In this document: one piece after another, positions 35,840 through 42,834 of the stretch
Layout of the letters: each line of letters begins with the position of its first letter
Numbering within the stretch: the first letter of the stretch is position 1
Assembly (NCBI GenBank): GCA_051747745.1
Contig: JBNJGL010000002.1
Coordinates: forward strand, 1-64,000
Length of the DNA: 64,000 nucleotides
Source: QPJE01 sp051747745
Lineage (GTDB): Bacteria; Bacillota; Halanaerobiia; Halanaerobiales; Halanaerobiaceae
Reading direction: 5' to 3'
The notes under the pieces: generated by a model
What the model saw: only the letters and a program-made list of their open reading frames with translations
The model's database searches: none
Told to the model about the DNA's origin: nothing
Made by a program: the position numbers and the translations under genes

Positions 35840-36892
35840 ATGAAAAATAATCATAAAATTATAGAAGACTACGAAAAAAAGAATAAAAAAGTATACTTAC
35901 TTACAGCTGTACTTTTAGTTTTAATACTTATATCTGCTTTTCACAGCCTTATTTCTGGTGCTGCTGACATAGATATAGGAGAACTAATTAGAGCAGTTAT
36001 TCAGAAAGAAGGAATGATATATAATATTATCTGGAATATACGTCTGCCGCGGATTTTAACTGCAGTTCTGGCTGGAATGGGTCTGGCTGTTTCTGGAGCA
36101 GTTATGCAGAGCATTTTAAAGAATCCACTGGGCTCTCCTTTTACACTTGGTATTTCTCATGCTGCTGCATTTGGAGCTGCCTTTGCAATAATTATTCTCG
36201 ATCTGGGAGGTAGTCTTGTTGATCAGGTCCTGGGTAATGTGTATATACCGGCCATATCGGCATTTGTTTTTTCTCAGATTGCTATTTTTATTGTAATTTT
36301 TTTAGCCAGAAAAAAATCTTCTTCACCAGAAACGATGGTGCTGGCAGGAATAGCACTTTCCTCACTTTTTACTGCCGGAACAACAGTCCTTCAGTTTTTT
36401 GCTGATGATCTGGAACTGGCTTCGGTTGTTTACTGGACTTTTGGCGACCCAGGTAGAGCCAGCTGGACGCAGATTTTGATCATAGCACTGGCTTTTTTTC
36501 TTATATTTTTATATTTTATCTATCAGGCCTGGAATTACAGTATACTAAATGCTGGCGATGAACTGGCGGTAAGCCTGGGTATAAACACTGAGAAGATAAG
36601 ACTTTATGGTATGTTTTCGGCTTCTTTACTTACAGCAATTATTATATCATTTGTAGGTATAATTGGATTTATAGGCCTTGTAACACCACATATAATCAGG
36701 AAGATATCTAAATCGAGCGAGAGATTTCATCTTATTAACTCTGCCCTTGCAGGAGGACTGCTGCTAATTCTGGCAGATAATCTTTCCAGAACATTATTTG
36801 CTCCAGTAATTTTACCTGTAGGAGTTCTAACCTCATTTTTAGGTGCACCGCTTTTTATATATCTCGTTGTTAAAGGGAGGCAGTACTGGTGA
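35840..36892 (+). CDS. FecCD-type ABC permease, probably for nickel
   Basis: A 350-residue permease with about ten membrane segments. It has IRLPRILTAVLAGMGLAVSG near residue 67 (seen as IRLPRILTAV), NPLGSPFTLGISHAAAFGA near residue 94 and the ATPase-contact segment GLVTPHIIRKI near residue 277. It overlaps the ATPase gene (GTGA). It is the partner of the binding protein upstream and one of two Fec-type permeases in the window; they are paralogues, not duplicates. Confidence 0.85.
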   Translation: MKNNHKIIEDYEKKNKKVYLLTAVLLVLILISAFHSLISGAADIDIGELIRAVIQKEGMIYNIIWNIRLPRILTAVLAGMGLAVSGAVMQSILKNPLGSPFTLGISHAAAFGAAFAIIILDLGGSLVDQVLGNVYIPAISAFVFSQIAIFIVIFLARKKSSSPETMVLAGIALSSLFTAGTTVLQFFADDLELASVVYWTFGDPGRASWTQILIIALAFFLIFLYFIYQAWNYSILNAGDELAVSLGINTEKIRLYGMFSASLLTAIIISFVGIIGFIGLVTPHIIRKISKSSERFHLINSALAGGLLLILADNLSRTLFAPVILPVGVLTSFLGAPLFIYLVVKGRQYW

Positions 36893-37656
36893 TTTTAAAT
36901 GTAAAACAGCTTCATTTTAGCTATGATAAAGAAGAAATATTAAAAGACATAAATTTTGAACTAAAAAAAGGGGAACTTCTTACTTTAATTGGGCCCAATG
37001 GATCTGGTAAAAGTACAATACTAAAGTGTATTAATAGTTATCTAAAGGCAAAAAAAGGGACCGTTGAACTTTTTGATAAAGAAATTAATTCTTACAGTAG
37101 AGAAGAGCTGGCCCGGATTATAGCCTATCTTCCCCAAAAAGATAGTTATAATTTTCCTTTAAATGTTTTTGAAACTGTATTGATGGGTAGAAAACCCCAC
37201 AGCAGATGGAAAATTAAAGAAGAAGACAAAAAAATAACTGCTGCTCTAATTTCAGAACTTGGTCTTGAAAAGATTGCCTTTAAAAATATCAATAATTTAA
37301 GCGGCGGACAGCAGCAGAAAGTTTTTATAGCCAGGATGATGGCGCAAAAACCTGAGATCATACTTCTGGATGAACCGACAAATAATCTTGATTTAAGACA
37401 CCAGCTGGAAATTTTCAAGCTGGTAGAAGAGCAGACTGAAAAAGGAATTTCAGCAGTGATTACAATGCATGACTTATCACTTGTCAGCCGATATAGTGAC
37501 AAAATAATTATGCTCAGAGAAGGAAAAGTATTTGCTTCTGGAGGAAAAGATATTTTAACAGAAGCCAATATTAGAGAAGTATATGGGGTTCAGGTTAGCT
37601 TAAGAAGACATAATGGTAATATGATTATAATACCTGAGGATACAGTATGTGTTTGA
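36889..37656 (+). CDS. Fec-type ABC ATPase, probably for nickel
   Basis: A 255-residue ATPase with Walker A GPNGSGKST near residue 34, LPQKD Q-loop, signature LSGGQQQKV near residue 138 and Walker B LLDEPTNNLD near residue 162. It starts at GTG overlapping the permease stop, with GGGAGG upstream. It completes the importer that begins inside nikR. Confidence 0.88.
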   Translation: MILNVKQLHFSYDKEEILKDINFELKKGELLTLIGPNGSGKSTILKCINSYLKAKKGTVELFDKEINSYSREELARIIAYLPQKDSYNFPLNVFETVLMGRKPHSRWKIKEEDKKITAALISELGLEKIAFKNINNLSGGQQQKVFIARMMAQKPEIILLDEPTNNLDLRHQLEIFKLVEEQTEKGISAVITMHDLSLVSRYSDKIIMLREGKVFASGGKDILTEANIREVYGVQVSLRRHNGNMIIIPEDTVCV

Positions 37657-37773
37657 AATAAATTATTAATATGTTTGAAGATGATTTTATATAAATCTCT
37701 CAGAAATGCGGCAGTATATATTGGACAGACATTGTAGGATATGATATTAATACTTATGAAGGATGTGATTATA

Positions 37774-38856
37774 GTGGAATTTAAAGAAATAGGATATGTA
37801 AAAAGCAAATATAAAAAACCTATTGGACCTGATGAGATGAAAAAAAGCAGAAGTGTAATTGAAATAAAAAAAGAATATCAGCAGGGACTTGATAAGCTGG
37901 ATGAATATGATTATATTCAGGTTTTGTTTTATCTACATCATTCAGAAGGGTTTGATCTAATAAGCAGACGCAGAATGGGACCGAAAAGAGGTGTGTTTGC
38001 TTCTCGAAGTCCGCGCAGACCCAACCCAATAGGAATGACAACGGTGGAAGTATTAAAAATAAAGGATAATAAAATACATGTTTATGGTCTTGATGCAGTA
38101 GATATGACACCTGTAATAGATATAAAACCTTATACACCATTTATGGATACACCGGCATTATCAATGCAGAAAGAAAACCCCCGCTATGAAATTGATAAAA
38201 TGATTAAGTATAAAAATATGGATGAACTTCTTCTAAAAGCCGGGGAGTTTCACGGACATTTTTGTCCATACCTTGCTTTAGGTGTGCTGGCAGCTGTTAA
38301 TGCGGTGCGCAAACTAAATATAAAAGATGATGGAATGGAAGAGATGCTGGCAGTTGTTGAGACTAACAGCTGTTTTAGTGATGGCATACAGTATATTAGT
38401 GGCTCTACTTTTGGAAATAATGGGCTTATTTATAGAGATCTTGGCAAAACTGCCGTCACATTTGTGAAAAGAAATGGTGGTAATATCAGGTATATTTTAA
38501 AAGATGAAAAAGATTTTATAAAAGATAATTATCCGGAAGCAAAAAGGCTGTTTAATAAAGTTATTGCACAGAGAGAAGGAACAAATGCTGAAAAAGAAAA
38601 ACTCAAAAAAATGTGGAAAAATATAGCTTTTGAGATTATCAAAAAGGATGCTGAAGATATATTTAATATATATCAGGATACAGATATAGATATTCCAGAG
38701 TATGCTCCGATTTTTGATGACCAGTTTTGCGAAAAATGTGGAGAAAAAATTATGGCTGCAAAATCGGTAAAAGATGACAGCAGAATTTTATGCAGACTGT
38801 GCGCAGAAGCAGAATATTTTCAGGTTGATGGAAGTGGAATTGTCAGGAAAAAATAA
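37774..38856 (+). CDS. Fusion of TrmO-like methyltransferase, FmdE domain and zinc ribbon
   Basis: About 360 residues. Residues 1-130 are TrmO/TsaA-like (UPF0066): the motif SPRRPNPIGMTTVEVLKI near residue 77 matches the SAM-binding signature of tRNA N6-threonylcarbamoyladenosine methyltransferases. Residues 155-300 are an FmdE domain: AGEFHGHFCPYLALGVLAA near residue 160 (seen as GHFCPYLALG), ETNSCFSDGIQ and GSTFGNNGLIYRD. The C-terminus has a zinc ribbon, CEKCG..CRLCAEAEYF. FmdE is tied to molybdenum or tungsten formylmethanofuran dehydrogenases, but the domain occurs in many anaerobes without them. Placement after the nickel importer suggests a metal or cofactor role. I use the GTG at 37774 behind AAGGATGTG. 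It overlaps the next convergent gene by 14 bases. Confidence 0.78.
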   Translation: MEFKEIGYVKSKYKKPIGPDEMKKSRSVIEIKKEYQQGLDKLDEYDYIQVLFYLHHSEGFDLISRRRMGPKRGVFASRSPRRPNPIGMTTVEVLKIKDNKIHVYGLDAVDMTPVIDIKPYTPFMDTPALSMQKENPRYEIDKMIKYKNMDELLLKAGEFHGHFCPYLALGVLAAVNAVRKLNIKDDGMEEMLAVVETNSCFSDGIQYISGSTFGNNGLIYRDLGKTAVTFVKRNGGNIRYILKDEKDFIKDNYPEAKRLFNKVIAQREGTNAEKEKLKKMWKNIAFEIIKKDAEDIFNIYQDTDIDIPEYAPIFDDQFCEKCGEKIMAAKSVKDDSRILCRLCAEAEYFQVDGSGIVRKK

Positions 38857-39595
38857 TATTTTTGATTAACATAAAGCTTATCACTATAATTGATATTGAT
38901 GCAGTTATTATGATAATTACAGCAGGGCTATTTAATTTAATCTGTGCGGAAATAATGCCGGCATATGCCCAGATTACAACAAGGGAAAAGGCTATATCAT
39001 GATATTTTTCCATTATTCTGATTGTAATATATAGTCCTGCCAGAATTCCTGCCAGTGCTGAGAATAGAAAAAAGCTGTTCGGCCAGCTGCTGTTTATATA
39101 TTTGAGCATCACCATGAAATTTGCAATCGAGGCAATGCTGGCCCAGGCTGTATAAACGCTGAAGGGAAGTCTGATTGAGAAATATTCCATTGCAGAGTAG
39201 TTTTTATATTTATAAGTACGAGTAAATAGTTTAAAAAGTGTGAGCAGCAGAATAAGAATAAAAAATAATGAAAAATATATCTTTTGGTAATGCCAGGCAA
39301 ATATCCAGCAGATATTGGCTGCTGATGCGAGCAGAAAATATGGCCCTGTGGAAAAATAGTCATTAATTTTTTCTTTTGAGCGAAATTGAAATATTACAAA
39401 GGCTGTTAAGAGTAAGTAGATAATCCCCCAGATAGAAAAAGTATATCCAGCCGGTGTAAAAGGATTCTGATATAATTGAGAAACCCCGCCAGTCGTTATA
39501 TTGTTGATAGGCAGATAATTTGCCAGAAAATTGACGGCAACTGTTAATATAAGAGCAGCTGCATTTATATAATTTATAAAACTTTTCTTTTTCAT
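38843..39595 (-). CDS. TspO/MBR-related membrane protein
   Basis: About 250 residues with seven or so membrane segments. The N-terminal QNPFTPAGYTFSIWGIIYLLL segment near residue 43 (seen as FTPAGYTFSIWG) and a lone tryptophan-rich layout match the tryptophan-rich sensory (TspO-like) group of longer bacterial members. Ligand and role are unknown. The ATG at 39595 follows AGGTGAAAG on the reverse strand; the longer GTG lies within that site. Confidence 0.65.
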   Translation of the reverse strand: MKKKSFINYINAAALILTVAVNFLANYLPINNITTGGVSQLYQNPFTPAGYTFSIWGIIYLLLTAFVIFQFRSKEKINDYFSTGPYFLLASAANICWIFAWHYQKIYFSLFFILILLLTLFKLFTRTYKYKNYSAMEYFSIRLPFSVYTAWASIASIANFMVMLKYINSSWPNSFFLFSALAGILAGLYITIRIMEKYHDIAFSLVVIWAYAGIISAQIKLNSPAVIIIITASISIIVISFMLIKNIIFS

Positions 39596-39945
39596 ATCAA
39601 CTTTCACCTGCTTTTTTATTTATAATTACTATATTTTCAAGTATATCATAATTTTAAAAAAATTCGAATTAAATTAAATAAAATATAGTTCAGCAGTTTA
39701 ATACACTAAATAATTAATGTAAAAAAATTGTGTAAATTATACTAAAAAGAGCTTATTTTTCATAAAAAATTTCAATTTATTTTCTTGTTAATACAAAAAT
39801 AGTATAGTAAAATGAACTTGAACCGACAAAATGAGTAGATAAGTTCGTTTTCGAGGTCGGTTTGTTTACTAAAAAGGAACAAAGTAGACGTGCAGCGAGA
39901 ATGTTCCCTTACCAAAATCCAAAATTAAAGGGAGGGGCATTTAAA
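39596..39945 (+). other. Gene-free leader region before the 40-residue frame
   Basis: AT-rich in its first 180 bases, which include the upstream region of the leftward TspO-like gene. A possible promoter is TTGTTA (39785-39790), 17 bases, TAAAAT (39808-39813). The last 130 bases can fold strongly: interleaved pairings at 39814-39862 (next entry) and a hairpin GGAACA / TGTTCC at about 39876-39907. Confidence 0.5.
39814..39862 (+). ncRNA. Possible H-type pseudoknot in a short transcript leader
   Basis: GAACTT (39814-39819) can pair with AAGTTC (39841-39846), and AACCGAC (39821-39827) with GTCGGTT (39856-39862). The pairs interleave in the order 1-2-1'-2', with linkers of 1, 13 and 9 bases, which is a feasible pseudoknot. 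If the nearest promoter is used, the RNA would start at about 39820 and lose the first arm, so the start site decides. Not a class I recognise. Confidence 0.4.
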
Positions 39946-40068
39946 ATGACAATTTTTAAGCACAAGCAAAATCAAAATGATATTAAGACAAAAAATGTTG
40001 ACGCCGGAGGATATGATAATCTCAAGAGTAAAGCATTAGTTGATTATTACATGAATGGTGGATATTAA
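39946..40068 (+). CDS. Small protein of 40 residues, unknown function
   Basis: An ATG behind a strong GGGAGGGG site opens 40 codons. The product is polar and lysine/asparagine-rich, with a C-terminal YYMNGGY. The frame is open further upstream: a TTG at 39862 (after GAGGTCGG) would give 68 residues, with an arginine/lysine-rich start. A terminator follows 32 bases later, so this is a short transcript of its own. I do not recognise it. Confidence 0.5.
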   Translation: MTIFKHKQNQNDIKTKNVDAGGYDNLKSKALVDYYMNGGY

Positions 40069-40100
40069 AAAAGAATCTATTGTAAAATGAAGTTTTGTTT

Positions 40101-40126
40101 ACCGGAGCTGTAATGCTCCGGTTTTT
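40101..40126 (+). terminator. Intrinsic terminator after the 40-residue frame
   Basis: Perfect 8-bp stem ACCGGAGC / GCTCCGGT (40101-40108 with 40115-40122), loop TGTAAT, then TTTTC. Confidence 0.9.
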
Positions 40127-40129
40127 CAT

Positions 40130-40158
40130 TTGACATTATATAAAAAATTAGGTAAAAT
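40130..40158 (+). promoter_or_regulatory. Sigma-A promoter of the tup operon
   Basis: TTGACA at 40130-40135, 17 bases, TAAAAT at 40153-40158. Transcription would begin near 40165, about 240 bases before tupA. Confidence 0.8.
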
Positions 40159-40177
40159 AATTATGTAATAAAAATCA

Positions 40178-40276
40178 CATAACTCCGAGTATTTTTGTCC
40201 TACGGATGCATCTATGGAGAAGATACCGATAGGGTTAAGCAGGAAACTACTTAGCCTCCCGGATTGGAAAGGAGAG
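40178..40276 (+). promoter_or_regulatory. Riboswitch-like aptamer in the tup leader (Moco/Tuco-like candidate)
   Basis: CTCC/GGAG (40183-40186 with 40216-40219) closes an arm that contains CCTACG (40199-40204) and TATGG (40213-40217). This is one base from the canonical 11-nt tetraloop receptor (CCTAAG..TATGG). A second arm, GGTTAAG/CTTAGCC (40233-40239 with 40250-40256), is capped by GAAA at 40243-40246, the loop that docks into such receptors. CCG/CGG (40226-40228 with 40260-40262) encloses it. Riboswitches for molybdenum or tungsten cofactor precede such transporter genes, so that class is the leading guess; I cannot confirm the consensus by eye. Confidence 0.55.
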
Positions 40277-40282
40277 ATATTT

Positions 40283-40327
40283 ATGTTTAGATTTATTGGT
40301 GCTGACCCACCTTCTACCTTCCGGTAA
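40283..40327 (+). CDS. 14-codon upstream reading frame overlapping the tup terminator
   Basis: An ATG six bases after AAAGGAGAG opens 14 codons ending FRFIGADPPSTFR. Its last two codons form the end of the terminator's left arm (40318-40324) and the TAA lies in the loop. A ribosome finishing here would cover the left arm and prevent termination. CCTCCC at 40255-40260, within the aptamer's closing region, could pair with its ribosome site. Tandem prolines (CCA CCT) precede the end. Confidence 0.45.
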   Translation: MFRFIGADPPSTFR

Positions 40328-40351
40328 ATAAGTTGCCCGGAAGTTTTTTTT
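40318..40351 (+). terminator. Terminator in the tup leader (attenuator)
   Basis: CTTCCGG (40318-40324) pairs with CCGGAAG (40337-40343), followed by eight Ts. It lies between the aptamer-like fold and tupA, so tup expression requires read-through. Confidence 0.88.
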
Positions 40352-40406
40352 ATTGTCAGGAATACTGATGTATATGACAGTAATTTATATATACAGGGGG
40401 TTGGTT

Positions 40407-41234
40407 ATGAATAAGAAAATATCAATTTTGTTAATTGTTTTAATAGCTGTAACTGTTTTTGGTGGTATGGCTCTGGCAGAGGAAAGGCTAATTCTGGCTA
40501 CTACAACAAGTACAGATAATTCAGGTCTACTTGAAGAAATTTTACCTGTATTTGAAGAAAAATTTGATGTTAGAGTGGATGTTGTTGCAGTTGGTACAGG
40601 TAAGGCGATCAGCCTTGCTGAAAATGGAGATGCAGATATCATACTGGTACATGCACGTGAGGCAGAAGATGCTTTTGTAGAAGCTGGATATGGTGTTAAT
40701 AGAAGAGATGTTATGTACAATGATTTCGTTGTTCTTGGACCGGCAGATGATCCGGCCGGTGTTAAAGGTGCGAAATCAGCTGTATCGGCACTGGAAAAAA
40801 TTGCTGATTCAGAGAATAATTTTATCTCCAGAGGTGATGATTCAGGCACACACAAAAAAGAACTGAGCCTGTGGCAAAAATCTGCAGTTGAACCTTCCGG
40901 AAGCTGGTACATGGAAACAGGACAGGGTATGGGTGCTAGTATAAATGTAGCCAGTGAAAAAGAAGGATATATTCTGGCTGATAGAGGTACATTTCTTGCC
41001 TATAGTGGGGATATAGAGCTAGAAGTGCTGGTAAGTGGGGATCCGCTTTTATTTAATCCATATGGGATAATTCCTGTAAACCCTGCCTATCATTCTCATG
41101 TTAATTATCAAAAAGCAATGGCCTTAGTGGGATATATAACTTCTCAGGCAGGGCAGCAGATGATTTATAATTACACTAAATATGGTGAAAGGCTGTTTAA
41201 TCCATCTGCAGTAAAACCAGAAAACTTTAATTAA
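40407..41234 (+). CDS. tupA: TupA tungstate-binding protein
   Basis: About 275 residues with a signal peptide (..FGGMALA, no lipobox). Signature TupA motifs are TTTSTDNSGLLE right after cleavage, VGTGKAISLAENGDADI near residue 63 (seen as VGTGKAI), and the RGDDSGTHKKELSLW motif near residue 132, which includes oxyanion-binding serine and threonine. TupA binds tungstate tightly for tungsten enzymes such as aldehyde:ferredoxin oxidoreductase. The ATG at 40407 follows AGGGGG. A long structured leader precedes it. Confidence 0.92.
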   Translation: MNKKISILLIVLIAVTVFGGMALAEERLILATTTSTDNSGLLEEILPVFEEKFDVRVDVVAVGTGKAISLAENGDADIILVHAREAEDAFVEAGYGVNRRDVMYNDFVVLGPADDPAGVKGAKSAVSALEKIADSENNFISRGDDSGTHKKELSLWQKSAVEPSGSWYMETGQGMGASINVASEKEGYILADRGTFLAYSGDIELEVLVSGDPLLFNPYGIIPVNPAYHSHVNYQKAMALVGYITSQAGQQMIYNYTKYGERLFNPSAVKPENFN

Positions 41235-41377
41235 AATATCTTCTAATCCAATAAATAATACAATGACTTAACTTTAAAGTGAATATATATTTAAATACGC
41301 ACAATGTTTTATTTGCAGCAAAAAAGTTTAGTCCTGAAAGTTATTAGCTAACAAAATACATATAGAGGTGAAGATAG

Positions 41378-42082
41378 TTGAATTATATATTAGAAGCACT
41401 GCAGGAAGCATGGAAATTGATAATTAGTTTTGACAGAGAACTTTTCAATGTTGTTTCAACATCTTTAAGACTTTCTATTACATCGACTATCTTTGCCTCT
41501 GTAATAGGAATTCCTGCCGGAATATTTATCAGCAGGACAGATTTTGGAGGCAGAAAAATAGTAAATATAATATTGAACACACTGCTTGGACTACCCACTG
41601 TAGTTGTAGGTATATTTGTTTATTCTCTTATTTCCAGAAGGGGAGTTCTGGGAGAATATGAGCTTTTATTTTCTTTTAGAGGTATTATTATTGGACAGGT
41701 GATTCTTATTGTTCCACTGATGACTGCTTTAATAAGGAATGCTATTTATTCTCTTGATGAAAGACTTTACAAAACAGCCCGATCTCTAGGGGCAACAAAA
41801 ATTCAGCAGTTTAAGCTTCTCATTCTGGAAGCACGTTATGGGATTATGGGGGCTGTCATTACAGCTTTTGGACGTGTACTGGGAGAGGTAGGAATTTCCA
41901 TGATGCTGGGTGGAAATATCAAAGGGGTTACAAGAACCATTACTACTGCAATGGCTTTGGAAACAAACAAAGGTCGTTTTGGATTTGGTCTTGCACTGGG
42001 GCTGATATTACTTTTGCTGGCTTTTATAGTCAATTTTGGCGTTTATTTTCTGCAGGAGGGGGAAGAATATGAGCAGCGATAA
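41378..42082 (+). CDS. tupB: TupB tungstate ABC permease
   Basis: A 234-residue permease with five or six membrane segments, IGIPAGIFISRTDFGGRK near residue 42 (seen as IPAGIFISRTDFGG) and the EAA-type loop TARSLGATKIQQF..EARYGIMGA near residue 132. It starts at TTG behind AGAGGTGAAG, 143 bases after tupA, and overlaps tupC. Confidence 0.9.
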   Translation: MNYILEALQEAWKLIISFDRELFNVVSTSLRLSITSTIFASVIGIPAGIFISRTDFGGRKIVNIILNTLLGLPTVVVGIFVYSLISRRGVLGEYELLFSFRGIIIGQVILIVPLMTALIRNAIYSLDERLYKTARSLGATKIQQFKLLILEARYGIMGAVITAFGRVLGEVGISMMLGGNIKGVTRTITTAMALETNKGRFGFGLALGLILLLLAFIVNFGVYFLQEGEEYEQR

Positions 42083-42812
42083 AATAATCTTAAAAGCTTT
42101 TAATATAAAAAAAGATATAAGAGGAAAAAAGATACTGGATCTGGAAGCTTTAAATATTTATGCAGGACAGTTTAATTTTATTATTGGGCCTAATGGAAGT
42201 GGTAAAACCACATTATTAAATATATTGAGTTTTGTGGATGAAGATTTTAGTGGTGATCTAATTTATAATGATCAGATTATTGGAAAAGAAACAGATAAAG
42301 TGAAGTTGAGGCGTAATTTTTCTGTTATCTGGCAGGAGCCTTATCTCTACAGAGGAAGTGTTTTTTACAATATCAGCATGCCCCTCAGGCTGCGGGGAGT
42401 AAATAAAAATCAATACCGCAAAAAAACAGAAGAAATGGCACAAAAATTGGAAATAGAGAATCTCCTTGAACAATCTGCTGCAACACTATCAGGTGGAGAA
42501 AAGCAGAAAGTGTCTATAGCAAGGTCACTGATAACTGAGCCGAAAATTCTCTTTGTAGATGAACCAACTACCAGTCTGGATGAAGAGAGCATAGAATTTT
42601 TCAATTCACATTTTGATGAACTGGTGACAGATGAAATGACTGTAGTTATGGTAACACACGATAAAAAACAGATTCGTAGACTTGCAGAAAAAGTAACCAT
42701 ACTTAAAAAAGGATCTGTTCAGTACAGTGGCCCAGTGAGAAGTCTTCACTACAGCAGTGGTGACAATTATTACAGTTCAGGGCAGGATTATAAGCTTGTG
42801 GTGAAGAACTAA
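42069..42812 (+). CDS. tupC: TupC tungstate ABC ATPase
   Basis: About 247 residues with Walker A GPNGSGKTT near residue 38, Q-loop VIWQEPYLY, signature LSGGEKQKVSIARSL near residue 137 (seen as LSGGEKQKV) and Walker B LFVDEPTTSLD. The ATG at 42069 lies 14 bases inside tupB and follows GGAGGGGGAAG. No TOBE domain is present at the C-terminus. It energises TupB for tungstate import. Confidence 0.9.
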   Translation: MSSDKIILKAFNIKKDIRGKKILDLEALNIYAGQFNFIIGPNGSGKTTLLNILSFVDEDFSGDLIYNDQIIGKETDKVKLRRNFSVIWQEPYLYRGSVFYNISMPLRLRGVNKNQYRKKTEEMAQKLEIENLLEQSAATLSGGEKQKVSIARSLITEPKILFVDEPTTSLDEESIEFFNSHFDELVTDEMTVVMVTHDKKQIRRLAEKVTILKKGSVQYSGPVRSLHYSSGDNYYSSGQDYKLVVKN

Positions 42813-42834
42813 TAAATAGAGAGGTGGTTCTTCT

